The notes beneath the pieces were generated by a model, which was not told the DNA's origin, searched no databases, and saw only the letters and a program-made list of their open reading frames with translations. A stretch of DNA of 64,000 nt, from contig NZ_WSRO01000002.1 in NCBI RefSeq assembly GCF_009769735.1, positions 6,646,001 to 6,710,000 on the forward strand. Direction: 5' to 3'. Positions 35,635 to 45,400 of the stretch are shown one piece after another (within the stretch, counting starts at the first letter, position 1; the number at the start of each line of letters is the position of its first letter). Source of the DNA: Streptomyces sp. BA2. GTDB lineage: Bacteria > Actinomycetota > Actinomycetes > Streptomycetales > Streptomycetaceae. The position numbers and the translations under genes were made by a program.

Positions 35635-36633
35635 GTGGACATCGACATGAGTGCCCTGCGGGGTCTGGTCCGGGAGAAGGAGATCTCCTTCGACCTGCTG
35701 GTCGAGGCGATCGAGTCGGCCCTCCTCATCGCCTACCACCGGACCGACGGCAGCTTCCGTCGCGCACGCGTGAAGCTGGACCGCGACAGCGGCCATGTGA
35801 CGGTGTGGGCGACGGAGGACCCGGCTGACCTCGAAGAGGGCCAGGAAGCCAAGGAGTTCGACGACACCCCGTCCGACTTCGGCCGTATCGCCGCGACGAC
35901 CGCCAAGCAGGTCATCCTGCAGCGTCTGCGCGACGCCGAGGACGACGCGACCCTCGGCGAGTACGCGGGCCGCGAGGGCGACATCGTCACGGGCGTCGTC
36001 CAGCAGGGCCGCGACCCGAAGAACGTGCTCGTCGACATCGGCAAGCTCGAGGCCATCCTGCCGGTGCAGGAGCAGGTCCCGGGCGAGGAGTACGCCCACG
36101 GGCTCCGCCTTCGTTCGTACGTCGTCCGGGTGGCGAAGGGTGTCCGCGGCCCCTCGGTCACGCTGTCCCGTACGCACCCGAACCTCGTCAAGAAGCTCTT
36201 CGCGCTCGAGGTGCCGGAGATCGCCGACGGGTCGGTCGAGATCTCGGCCATCGCCCGTGAGGCCGGCCACCGGACCAAGATCGCGGTGCGCTCGACCCGG
36301 CAGGGTCTCAACGCCAAGGGCGCCTGCATCGGCCCGATGGGCCAGCGTGTGCGCAACGTCATGGCCGAGCTCAACGGCGAGAAGATCGACATCGTCGACT
36401 GGTCGGACGACCCGGGCGAGATGGTCGCCCACGCGCTCTCCCCGGCGCGGGTCAGCAAGGTGGAGATCGTCGATCTCGCGGCCCGTTCCGCGCGGGTCAC
36501 GGTGCCCGACTACCAGCTGTCCCTCGCGATCGGCAAGGAGGGCCAGAACGCCCGCCTCGCCGCGCGGCTCACGGGCTGGCGCATCGATATCCGTCCGGAC
36601 ACCGAGCAGCCGCAGGGCTCCGAGGAGGCCTGA
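35635..36633 (+). CDS. nusA: transcription termination/antitermination factor NusA
   Basis: A 332-residue protein that binds RNA polymerase and controls pausing and termination. The N-terminal domain starts at [27 protein letters not shown]. The S1 RNA-binding domain lies at about 110-175 ([11 protein letters not shown]), and the two KH domains carry [22 protein letters not shown] and [20 protein letters not shown] (GxxG loops). It lacks the acidic C-terminal repeats of E. coli NusA, as in most actinobacteria. GTG 35635 is used because it is 2 bp after rimP and GAGGAGG precedes it. Confidence 0.95.
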   Translation: MDIDMSALRGLVREKEISFDLLVEAIESALLIAYHRTDGSFRRARVKLDRDSGHVTVWATEDPADLEEGQEAKEFDDTPSDFGRIAATTAKQVILQRLRDAEDDATLGEYAGREGDIVTGVVQQGRDPKNVLVDIGKLEAILPVQEQVPGEEYAHGLRLRSYVVRVAKGVRGPSVTLSRTHPNLVKKLFALEVPEIADGSVEISAIAREAGHRTKIAVRSTRQGLNAKGACIGPMGQRVRNVMAELNGEKIDIVDWSDDPGEMVAHALSPARVSKVEIVDLAARSARVTVPDYQLSLAIGKEGQNARLAARLTGWRIDIRPDTEQPQGSEEA

Positions 36634-36635
36634 CC

Positions 36636-36731
36636 GGGTGCGGATCGGGTGCGGGATCGGGTGCGGATCGGGCCGCGAGCCGGGTGCTGATCAAGACCTG
36701 AGCCACTCCTGAGCCACTCCTGATCCAGTCC
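36636..36731 (+). repeat. short direct repeats between nusA and ylxR
   Basis: Three copies of gggtgcgg(g)atc run through 36,636-36,669, and three 11-bp units (tgagccactcc, tgagccactcc, tgatccagtcc) run through 36,699-36,731. They occupy much of the 168-bp gap within the operon. Confidence 0.7.
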
Positions 36732-36790
36732 TGATCAAGACAACAACCGTTCGATTTTTGCCCCAAAGGGGTGAGGTCGGTACGGGGAGG

Positions 36791-36796
36791 TAGACT
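36791..36796 (+). promoter_or_regulatory. -10-like element before ylxR
   Basis: TAGACT ends 5 bp before the GTG at 36,802. It could drive an internal, near-leaderless transcript of ylxR-infB. No clear -35 element lies upstream, and a GGGGAGG ribosome binding site at 36,784-36,790 competes as explanation. Confidence 0.3.
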
Positions 36797-36801
36797 TAAT
36801 C

Positions 36802-37092
36802 GTGTCTGGCCGGACGCAAGCCCGTGCATGCCCTGAACGCACCTGTGTGGGGTGCCGGGAGCGAGCGGCCAAGAGCGATCTGCTGCGCATCGTGGCGAAA
36901 GAGGGCGCTTGCGCCCCCGATCCAAGCGGTACGCTGCCCGGCCGGGGTGCGTATATCCACCCCGTTCCGGTCTGTCTCGACCTGGCGGTCCGACGCAGGG
37001 CGTTCCCGAGGGCCTTCCGGGCCCCGGGCCCGCTCGACACGGCGGACTTGCGCCGAGCCGTCGAGACAGTTGCCCAGCAGGCAACACCGTAA
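36802..37092 (+). CDS. ylxR: YlxR (DUF448) RNA-binding protein
   Basis: A 96-residue small basic protein of the DUF448 family. The N-terminal signature CVGCRERAAKSDLLRIVA is present with its two cysteines, and GRGAYIHP is the conserved C-terminal turn. YlxR sits between nusA and infB in many bacteria, is nucleoid-associated or RNA-binding, and its exact role remains unclear. The GTG start has GGGGAGG 11 bp upstream. A 145-bp gap separates it from infB. Confidence 0.9.
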   Translation: MSGRTQARACPERTCVGCRERAAKSDLLRIVAKEGACAPDPSGTLPGRGAYIHPVPVCLDLAVRRRAFPRAFRAPGPLDTADLRRAVETVAQQATP

Positions 37093-37237
37093 GGAAGGTC
37101 GCGCGGAACCCCGCGCGGCCCTGGTATTCCGCGAGTTGGAAGTAGGTCGAGATTGCGATGAGCACTCGATGAGCACGCGATGAGTACGCCCATGAAGTAG
37201 CGACGGTCCGGCGTAACCCGGACCTAAAAGGAGCGAA

Positions 37238-40200
37238 GTGGCTAAGGTCCGGGTATACGAGCTCGCCAAGGAGTTCGGCGTAGAGAGCAAGGTCGTCATG
37301 GCCAAGCTCCAAGAACTCGGTGAATTCGTACGTTCGGCGTCCTCGACCATCGAGGCGCCCGTTGTACGCAAATTGACTGACGCATTGAACACGGGTGGTG
37401 GCAACGGCAAGGCCGCCGCCAAGCCCGGGGCGCCGCGCAAGCAGGCCGCCCCCAAGCCGCCGGCCCCCTCGGGCTCGGCGTCCCCCTCTCCCGCGCAGGC
37501 CGCCCGTCCGGGTCCGGCCGCGCCCAAGCCGCCGGCGGCCAAGCCCGCCGAAGCGGCCGACAAGCCTGCGGCCTCCCCGGCCGCTCCCGGCCCGCGTCCG
37601 GGCCCGAAGCCGCCGACGCCCAAGCCGGCGCCGGCAGCTCCGGCTGCCCCGGCCGCGCCCGCCGCGCCGGTCACCCCGGCTCCGGCCGCCCCGGAGTTCA
37701 CCGCTCCGCCGGCTGCTCCGGCCGCCTCCTCGGCGCCGGCAGGCCCCCGTCCGGGCGCTCGCCCGGGTGCCCCGAAGCCCGCGGGCCGTCCGGCCCCCGG
37801 CCAGGGTGGTCAGGGTCAGGGTCAGGGCGGTCGTGGCGACCGCGGCGACCGTCAGGGTGGCGCTCCGCGTCCCGGCGGCCAGGGTGGCGCTCCGCGCCCC
37901 GGTGGCCGTCCGGCCGGACCGCGTCCGGGCAACAACCCCTTCACCTCTGGTGGCTCCACCGGCATGGCGCGCCCGCAGGCGCCCCGTCCGGGCGGCGCCC
38001 CGCGTCCCGGCGGCCAGGGTGGCCCCGGCGGTCCCGGCGGCGCCCCGCGCCCGCAGGGCCAGGGCGGCGGCCAGGGTGCTCCTCGTCCGCAGGGTCAGGG
38101 CGGCGCTCGCCCCAGCCCCGGCGGCATGCCTCGCCCGCAGGGTGGCGCACGTCCCGGCCCCGGCGGACCTGGCGGCGCTCCCGGCGGCGGCGGTAACCGT
38201 CCGAACCCGGGCATGATGCCCCAGCGTCCCGCTGCGGGCCCGCGTCCCGGTGGTGGCCCCGGCGGTGGCCGTGGTCCCGGTGGCGGCGGTCGTCCCGGCG
38301 GTGCCGGTGGCGGCGGCGGTCGTCCCGGTGGCGGCGGCTTCGCGGGTCGTCCCGGTGGCGGTGGCGGCGGTGGCTTCGCCGGTCGTCCCGGTGGTCCCGG
38401 TGGCGGTGGCGGCGGCTTCGCCGGTCGTCCCGGTGGCGGCGGCGGTCGTCCCGGCTTCGGTGGCCGTCCCGGCGGTCCCGGTGCCCGTGGTGGCACGCAG
38501 GGTGCCTTCGGCCGTCCCGGCGGGCCCGCCCGTCGTGGTCGCAAGTCGAAGCGGCAGAGGCGCCAGGAGTACGAGTCGATGCAGGCTCCGTCGGTCGGCG
38601 GCGTCATGCTGCCGCGCGGCAACGGCCAGGCGGTCCGCCTGTCCCGTGGTGCCTCGCTGACCGACTTCGCCGAGAAGATCAACGCCAACCCGGCGTCGCT
38701 CGTCGGCGTGATGATGAACCTCGGCGAGATGGTCACGGCGACGCAGTCCGTGCCGGACGAGACGCTGAAGCTGCTCGCGGACGAGATGAACTTCGTCCTC
38801 GAGATCGTCAGCCCCGAGGAGGAGGACCGCGAGCTGCTCGAGTCCTTCGACATCGAGTTCGGCGAGGACGAGGGCGACGAGGACATGCTCGTCGCGCGTC
38901 CGCCGGTCGTGACCGTCATGGGTCACGTCGACCACGGTAAGACCCGCCTTCTGGACGCGATCCGCAAGACGAACGTCATTGCGGGCGAGGCCGGCGGCAT
39001 CACGCAGCACATCGGTGCGTACCAGGTCTCTTCCGAGGTCAACGGCGAAGACCGCAAGATCACCTTCATCGACACCCCCGGTCACGAGGCGTTCACCGCC
39101 ATGCGTGCCCGTGGTGCGAAGTCCACCGACATCGCGATCCTCGTGGTCGCGGCGAACGACGGTGTGATGCCGCAGACGATCGAGGCGCTGAACCACGCCA
39201 AGGCGGCCGAGGTGCCGATCGTGGTCGCGGTCAACAAGATCGACGTCGAGGGTGCCGACCCGACCAAGGTGCGCGGTCAGCTCACCGAGTTCGGTCTGGT
39301 GGCCGAGGAGTACGGCGGCGACACGATGTTCGTCGACATCTCCGCCAAGCAGGGCGAGAACATCGAGGCCCTCCTGGAGGCCGTGGTCCTGACCGCGGAC
39401 GCCTCGCTCGACCTGCGGGCCAACCCGGAGCAGGACGCGCAGGGTATTGCGATCGAGTCCCACCTGGACAAGGGCCGCGGCGCCGTCGCGACCGTCCTGG
39501 TCCAGCGCGGTACCCTCCGCGTCGGCGACACGATGGTGGTCGGCGACGCGTACGGCCGAGTCCGCGCGATGCTCGACGACAAGGGCGAGAACGTGGAAGA
39601 GGCGGGTCCGTCGACTCCGGTCCTCGTCCTCGGTCTCACCAACGTCCCGGGCGCCGGCGACAACTTCCTGGTCGTCGACGAGGACCGTACGGCCCGTCAG
39701 ATCGCCGAGAAGCGTGCCGCCCGTGAGCGCAACGTCCGCTTCGCCCGCAAGGGTGTCCGGTTCTCCCTGGAGAACCTGGACGAGGCCCTCAAGGCCGGTC
39801 TGGTGCAGGAACTCAACCTCATCATCAAGGGCGACGCGTCCGGTTCGGTGGAGGCTCTCGAGTCCTCGCTGCTCCAGCTCGACGTCGGCGAAGAGGTCGA
39901 CATCCGCGTCCTGCACCGCGGTGTGGGTGCGGTCACCGAGTCGGACATCGACCTGGCGACCGGCTCCGACGCGATCGTGATCGGCTTCAACGTCCGTGCG
40001 GCCGGTCGTGCCGCGCAGATGGCCGACCGCGAAGGTGTGGACGTCCGGTACTACTCGGTCATCTACCAGGCGATCGAAGAGATCGAAGCGGCCCTCAAGG
40101 GCATGCTCAAGCCGGAGTACGAAGAGGTCGAGCTCGGCACGGCGGAGATCCGCGAGATCTTCCGCTCGTCCAAGCTGGGCAACATCGCCGGTGTTCTTGT

Positions 40201-40420
40201 CCGGTCGGGCGAGGTCAAGCGCAACACCAAGGCGCGCCTCATCCGCGACGGCAAGGTCATCGCGGAGAGCCTCAACATCTCCGGTCTGCGCCGCTTCAAG
40301 GACGACGTCACCGAGATCCGCGAAGGGTTCGAGGGCGGTATCAACCTCGGCAACTTCAACGACATCAAGATCGACGACGTCATCGCGACGTACGAGATGC
40401 GCGAGAAGCCGCGAGGCTGA
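37238..40420 (+). CDS. infB: translation initiation factor IF-2
   Basis: The 1,060-residue GTPase brings initiator tRNA to the 30S subunit. A short conserved N-terminal IF2N domain ([19 protein letters not shown]) is followed by about 400 residues of low-complexity Pro/Ala/Gly/Arg sequence and then a second IF2N-like helical domain ([21 protein letters not shown]). The G domain begins near residue 560 with GHVDHGKT at 562-569, followed by DTPGHEAF and NKID. Domains II-IV follow, ending at [23 protein letters not shown]. Glycine-rich FAGRPGG units near residues 365-410 are internally repeated. GTG 37238 has AAAAGGAGCGAA upstream. Confidence 0.97.
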   Translation: MAKVRVYELAKEFGVESKVVMAKLQELGEFVRSASSTIEAPVVRKLTDALNTGGGNGKAAAKPGAPRKQAAPKPPAPSGSASPSPAQAARPGPAAPKPPAAKPAEAADKPAASPAAPGPRPGPKPPTPKPAPAAPAAPAAPAAPVTPAPAAPEFTAPPAAPAASSAPAGPRPGARPGAPKPAGRPAPGQGGQGQGQGGRGDRGDRQGGAPRPGGQGGAPRPGGRPAGPRPGNNPFTSGGSTGMARPQAPRPGGAPRPGGQGGPGGPGGAPRPQGQGGGQGAPRPQGQGGARPSPGGMPRPQGGARPGPGGPGGAPGGGGNRPNPGMMPQRPAAGPRPGGGPGGGRGPGGGGRPGGAGGGGGRPGGGGFAGRPGGGGGGGFAGRPGGPGGGGGGFAGRPGGGGGRPGFGGRPGGPGARGGTQGAFGRPGGPARRGRKSKRQRRQEYESMQAPSVGGVMLPRGNGQAVRLSRGASLTDFAEKINANPASLVGVMMNLGEMVTATQSVPDETLKLLADEMNFVLEIVSPEEEDRELLESFDIEFGEDEGDEDMLVARPPVVTVMGHVDHGKTRLLDAIRKTNVIAGEAGGITQHIGAYQVSSEVNGEDRKITFIDTPGHEAFTAMRARGAKSTDIAILVVAANDGVMPQTIEALNHAKAAEVPIVVAVNKIDVEGADPTKVRGQLTEFGLVAEEYGGDTMFVDISAKQGENIEALLEAVVLTADASLDLRANPEQDAQGIAIESHLDKGRGAVATVLVQRGTLRVGDTMVVGDAYGRVRAMLDDKGENVEEAGPSTPVLVLGLTNVPGAGDNFLVVDEDRTARQIAEKRAARERNVRFARKGVRFSLENLDEALKAGLVQELNLIIKGDASGSVEALESSLLQLDVGEEVDIRVLHRGVGAVTESDIDLATGSDAIVIGFNVRAAGRAAQMADREGVDVRYYSVIYQAIEEIEAALKGMLKPEYEEVELGTAEIREIFRSSKLGNIAGVLVRSGEVKRNTKARLIRDGKVIAESLNISGLRRFKDDVTEIREGFEGGINLGNFNDIKIDDVIATYEMREKPRG

Positions 40421-40435
40421 TCACGACAGCTCGAA

Positions 40436-40479
40436 CCGGGGCCGGTCGAGGGGAGGTAAATCCCGTCGATCGGCCCCGG
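40436..40479 (+). terminator. terminator-like hairpin after infB
   Basis: A long imperfect stem (ccggggccggtcga with its partner tcgatcggccccgg) starts 15 bp after the infB stop. Loop about 16 nt. It may limit read-through into the DUF503 gene. Confidence 0.7.
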
Positions 40480-40558
40480 CCGTTCCGTGTACGGTTCTTG
40501 TGTCCCTGCCAAGTGGTTGGCGGGGCGGAACCCGAACCGGCGGGACATCCGGGCATAC

Positions 40559-40852
40559 ATGTATGTGGGGACACTGTCCTTCGATCTGCTCCTCGGCGAC
40601 GTTCGCTCGCTGAAGGAGAAACGCTCCGTCGTCCGCCCGATCGTCGCCGAACTCATGCGCAAGTACGCGGTGAGTGCGGCGGAGACCGGGAACCAGGACC
40701 TCCATCGCAGGGCCGAGATCGGCCTGGCGCTGGTCTCCGGGGAGACGGGGCACCTCACCGACGTACTGGACCGGTGCGAGCGCCTGGTGGCCGCCCGTCC
40801 CGAGGTGGAGCTGCTCTCCGTTCGACGCAGGCTCCACGGCGACGAAGACTGA
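40559..40852 (+). CDS. DUF503 (YlxP-like) protein
   Basis: A 97-residue protein of the DUF503 family found between infB and rbfA in many Gram-positives. MYVGTLSFDLLLGDVRSLKEKRSVVRPIV is the conserved beginning, and HRRAEIGLALVSGE and the final ELLSVRRRLHG complete the ferredoxin-like fold. Its role is unknown but its location points to ribosome assembly or translation. The ATG at 40,559 was chosen from this conserved start. No clear ribosome binding site is visible. Confidence 0.88.
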   Translation: MYVGTLSFDLLLGDVRSLKEKRSVVRPIVAELMRKYAVSAAETGNQDLHRRAEIGLALVSGETGHLTDVLDRCERLVAARPEVELLSVRRRLHGDED

Positions 40853-40884
40853 TTGCACAGCAAGGCGAAGAAGGAGACGGAGCA

Positions 40885-41346
40885 GTGGCCGACAACGCGC
40901 GGGCGAAAAGGCTGGCGGACCTCATCCGAGAGGTGGTTGCCAAGAAGCTGCAGCGCGGGATCAAGGACCCGCGGCTCGGTACGCATGTGACCATCACGGA
41001 CACCCGGGTCACGGGTGACCTGCGGGAGGCGACCGTCTTCTACACGGTCTACGGGGACGACGAGGACCGCGCGGCGGCCGCCGCCGGTCTGGAGAGCGCC
41101 AAGGGCGTCCTGCGTTCCGCGGTCGGCCAGGCCGCGGGCGTGAAGTTCACCCCGAGCCTCGCCTTCGTGGCGGACGCGCTGCCGGACAACGCCAAGGCCA
41201 TCGAGGACCTCCTCGACAAGGCCCGGATGTCGGACGAGAAGGTGCGCGAGGTGTCCGCGGGCGCCGAGTTCGCCGGCGGGCCCGACCCGTACCGCAAGCC
41301 CGAGGACGAGTCCGACGACGAAACGGACGGCGACGCCCGAGCATGA
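40885..41346 (+). CDS. rbfA: 30S ribosome-binding factor RbfA
   Basis: A 153-residue KH-fold protein for 16S rRNA processing and cold adaptation. ARAKRLADLIREVVAKKLQRGIKDPRLG is the RbfA signature, followed by VTITDTRVTGDLREATVFYTVYG and the helix FTPSLAFVADALPDNAKAIEDLLD. The C-terminus is acidic and disordered. GTG 40885 has AAGGAGA 13 bp upstream. It overlaps truB by 4 bp (ATGA). Confidence 0.95.
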   Translation: MADNARAKRLADLIREVVAKKLQRGIKDPRLGTHVTITDTRVTGDLREATVFYTVYGDDEDRAAAAAGLESAKGVLRSAVGQAAGVKFTPSLAFVADALPDNAKAIEDLLDKARMSDEKVREVSAGAEFAGGPDPYRKPEDESDDETDGDARA

Positions 41347-42251
41347 GCAGCACCAGCAACAAGACGCCGGACGGACTTGTCATCGTCGACAAGCCGTCCG
41401 GCTTCACTTCGCATGACGTGGTCGCCAAGATGCGCGGGATCGCCAAGACCCGCCGTGTCGGCCACGCCGGCACCCTCGACCCCATGGCGACGGGCGTTCT
41501 CGTCCTCGGCGTGGAGCGGGCGACCAAGCTCCTCGGCCATCTCGCGCTGACGGAGAAGGAGTACCTGGGGACGATCCGGCTCGGCCAGAACACCCTCACG
41601 GACGACGCCGAGGGTGAGATCACCTCGTCGGCCGATGCTTCAGGGATCAAGCGGGACGCCATCGACGCGGGCATCGCCAAGCTCTCCGGCGACATCATGC
41701 AGGTGCCGTCGAAGGTCAGCGCCATCAAGATCGACGGCAAGCGGTCGTACGCGCGAGCGCGCGAGGGCGAGGATTTCGAGATCCCCGCCCGGCCGGTGAA
41801 GATCTCCGCCTTCACCGTGTACGACGTCAGGGACGCCGTCGCCGAGGACGGCACCCCCGTCCTCGACCTGGTCGTCTCCGTGGTCTGCTCGTCGGGGACC
41901 TACATCCGCGCCCTCGCCCGCGACCTCGGCGCGGACCTCGGGGTCGGCGGTCATCTGACGGCGCTGCGGCGCACCCGTGTCGGGCCCTACAAGCTGGACG
42001 CGGCGAAGACCATCGACCAGCTCCAGGAGGAGCTGACGGTGATGCCGGTGGCGGACGCGGCCACCGCCGCGTTCCCGCGCTGGGACGTGGACGAGCGGCG
42101 GGCGAAGCTGCTGCTCAACGGCGTGCGGATCGAGATGCCGGGGGAGTACGCCGGAGTCGGCGCCGTCGCGGTCTTCGATCCCGAGGGCAGGTTCCTGGTC
42201 CTGGCCGAGGAGCTGAAGGGCAAGGCCAAGAGCCTGGCCGTCTTCGCCTGA
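41343..42251 (+). CDS. truB: tRNA pseudouridine-55 synthase
   Basis: The 302-residue enzyme converts U55 of the T-loop of tRNA into pseudouridine. The catalytic Asp46 is in GHAGTLDPMATGVLVLG. PSKVSAIKIDGKRSYARAREG and SSGTYIRALARDLGADLGVGGHLTALRRTRVG are the other TruB hallmarks. A PUA-like C-terminal domain is present. It is coupled to rbfA and ends at a terminator (42,281-42,319), closing the operon. Confidence 0.96.
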   Translation: MSSTSNKTPDGLVIVDKPSGFTSHDVVAKMRGIAKTRRVGHAGTLDPMATGVLVLGVERATKLLGHLALTEKEYLGTIRLGQNTLTDDAEGEITSSADASGIKRDAIDAGIAKLSGDIMQVPSKVSAIKIDGKRSYARAREGEDFEIPARPVKISAFTVYDVRDAVAEDGTPVLDLVVSVVCSSGTYIRALARDLGADLGVGGHLTALRRTRVGPYKLDAAKTIDQLQEELTVMPVADAATAAFPRWDVDERRAKLLLNGVRIEMPGEYAGVGAVAVFDPEGRFLVLAEELKGKAKSLAVFA

Positions 42252-42280
42252 GCCTGAGCCTCCCGTACGCGGATCTCCGT

Positions 42281-42319
42281 CGTGGAGCGGCGGACAGCTG
42301 TGCGTCGCGCCGCTCCACG
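42281..42319 (+). terminator. terminator closing the rimP-truB operon
   Basis: A 12-bp stem (cgtggagcggcg and its complement) with a 15-nt loop follows the truB stop by 29 bp and runs into a C-rich tract. Confidence 0.8.
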
Positions 42320-42492
42320 GCGAACCCCCCCCCACCAGAGATGTATCCACTCCGGCGTGCCGATTCACCCCATCAGGCAGGCGCTCGGAGTGAACCGAGG
42401 GAGCAGAAGGGGGCGCGTTCGCGACGCGTTCTGTCCCGCTGATCACCGCCGACCTACCGTCGGAAGGACGGGGCGTCGCGGGAGGTTCGGGC

Positions 42493-45400
42493 ATGGCGGG
42501 ACAGGGCGACCCGACGGGGCTCGACGGTGGCCTCGTGCGCATCTGCGATCTGGCCGGGCGCCCGCGGGGCATGGGGTTCGCCGCCGACGACCACGGCACG
42601 GTGATCACCAGCCATGAAGCGGTCGACGGCCTCGCGCGGCTCGTGCTGCACGCGGCGGGGGAGCGCGTGTGCGTGGTGAGCGCCGATGCCGTGGTGGCCC
42701 TCCCCGAGGCCGATCTGGCCCTCGTCCGTACAGAGGGGCTCGATCTGCGCCCGCTGCCCGTCACGGTCCGCGAGACCGTTCCCGTGGGCACCTATGTACG
42801 CATCGTCGCGCGCGGCCGGCGTGAGGCGCGGGTCCTGGGTCCGGCCCCCGTCACGTACACGGCGACGGACCGCTTTCACCTTCTCGACGCGGCGATGGAA
42901 CTGGCGATCGGCACGGACGGCGCAGACGCGCTGCGGCTCGGCGGCGGGGCGGCCGGCGGCCCGGTCGTCGACGCCTCGTCCGGAGCCGTGCTCGCCGTCC
43001 TCGGCACCGCGCTGCACAGTGAGCACCGCGCGGCGGGGTTCGCCGTGCCGCTGCGGGAGGCTGCCGCCGCCGATCCGGGCGGGCCGCTCGCGGAGCTCCT
43101 GGCACGCAACGCGGCGACCGTTCCCGCGTACGGCCGCGATCTGAATCTGGCGGGCGCGCTGCACCTGGCGGCGACGTCCGTGGGCTCCGACGGCCCGCGC
43201 CCCGCCCTCCTCGAACCGGTCGAACGCCCCGACACGACACGGGAGTTGGCGGACTTCACCGCCGGGCCCGCGCAGGTGCTCGGTCTGGTCGGCGACCCCG
43301 GCACCGGCCGTACGACGGAGCTCGCCGCCCTCGCCGCATGCCGCGCGCGAGGCGCCGAACCGGCACCCACGCTGTGGCTGCGCGGCGCCGACCTCCAGGG
43401 CACGGACACGGGCGTGGGCGACGCGGTGGAGCGGGCGCTGGAGCGGGCTGGGCGGATTCTGGAGGCCGCGGAGGCCTCGGAGGCCTCGGCGGAGACCGCG
43501 GAGTGCTCGCTCGCCGAGGCGGACGACGGGCTCGGGGACATCTCCGCGGGGCGGGTCGCGCGGCTCGTGCGGGACGAGGGGCGGGCGTTGCTGCTGTTGC
43601 TCGACGGCCCCGAGGAGATGCCGCCGGTCCTGGCGCACCGCCTCGCCGAGTGGAGCGGGGGGACGGCCGAGTGGCTTCGGGAGACGGGCGCGCGGCTCGT
43701 GGTCGCCTGCCGCGCGGAGTACTGGGAGCAGGCCGGGGCGCACTTTCCCGAGGAGCTCGCCCCGGGGTGTGTGCACCTGGGGGATCTGCCCGAGCGGCAG
43801 GCGCGGATCGCCCGTGCGCGGTACGGCATCCCGGACGGCGCGCTCGCCCCGGCCGACGCGCGGCATCCCCTCGCCCTGCGGCTGCTGGCCGAGGTGCGGG
43901 CGGCGCTGCCGGACGAGCCACCGCCGGGCCGCCCCGACCGGGAGGAGATCTTCGAGGCCTATCTGGACGTGCTGTGCCTGCGGGTGGCGGTGCGGCTCGC
44001 CGCGGCGAACGGGCTGCGGGGCGCGGCTGTACGGCGCCTCGCGGCGAAGGTGTCCGGGCAGGTGCACGAGGCCGCGCGGCGGTGCCTGGGGCCGGGGCAG
44101 GGGGAGCTCGACCGGGCGTCGTTCGAGGGAGTGTTCCCGTGGGCGACGGGGTGGGCCTCCGCGGTGCTCACGGAGGGGCTGCTCGTCCCCGCGGGGGGCG
44201 GGTACCGGTTCGCACACGAGGAGCTCGCGGACTGGATCCAGGGGATGCACTTGGATGTGGACGGTGCTTTGTGGTCGCTGGTCTTCCGCCACCGCGAGCC
44301 GGTGCCGGAGGCTGCCCTGCCGGTACCTCGACACCGGATCGGTCCCGTGATCCAGGCCCTGTTGCTTCTGGGCCGCCAGCGGGGGCCTGCTGAACTGGGG
44401 GCTCGGCTAGGGGACTTGGCGAGGTTCGGGGAGCCTTGCTCATCGCCCGCCGAGTCGGCCCCCGGCATCAAGGGCTGTGCCCACCCTTCCCCAAGCTCTC
44501 GGCTCCTCTCGAGCAGGGGAGACCCCAATCGCCCAGCGGGACGATTGCCCACAGCGGCGGGGACGGCGGGGCGCCCGGAGGGCGAGGGTGCCGCCTCCGT
44601 TGTGGGCAGGCGTTCCGCAGGGCGGAACGGGTGGGCACAACCCCAACCGCGGGGTGCTGATGTGGCGGGGGATGCGGGCAACGCGCCCGCGCCGCCGGAT
44701 GCCGAGACACGGGGCGACGCCCAGTGGTGGGCCAGCCACCTGGTGAGGGAGACCCTGTCGCGGGTGCCCGACGCGCGGCCCTACCGGTCGTTGCTCAAGC
44801 AGCTCGCGGAGCAGGCCCGCTTCCCGGCGGGCTTCTGGACGAATCTGCCCCTCTCCGATGCCGATCGGTTCGACCTGCTGCGGGAAGCAGTGATCACCGA
44901 CCCCCCGCCAGGCCCCCCGCAGGGCAGCCGCTGCCTCGACGCGGTGGCCGAACTGCTGGCGGAAGACCCCGCGAAAACGCAGCCGCAACTCACCCGCTGG
45001 TTCACCGACGAGCGCCCCCTCGAAGCCACCCCGCACGCCACCGTCGCATCGGCCGCCCAGGCCCTCCTCCACACCCACCGGCACCGCGCCATCGACGACC
45101 TCACGGAGATCCTGGTCGACTGCGCCCACCCCCGCGCCGACGAACTGCTCGCCGCCCTCGCGGAGGAGGAGCCATCGGCCATCTGCCGAGCCGTCGACCG
45201 CTGGGTCCACGACCCGCGCCCCGCACGCCATGTCGCCGCCGTCGCCTACGGCCTGCGCGCCGCCCCGCACGCCACCACGGAGGCCGACCGCAGGCTCCTG
45301 CGGTACGCGGCCTTCGCCCTGCTCGCCCGAACCGCCGACGACTCCCTGCACGGCGCCGCCCTCGCCCTCCTCGTACGCGATCCGCAGACCCGCGCACGCC

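Noticed and set aside
38280..38520. Regular repeats in infB considered as a CRISPR-like array
   Set aside because: They are codon-level repeats for Gly/Arg/Pro in a low-complexity part of IF-2, without unique spacers.
36569..39916. A minus-strand open frame of over 1,100 codons opposite infB and nusA
   Set aside because: It is the antisense shadow of strongly conserved genes. High third-position GC on the coding strand leaves the opposite frame without stops.
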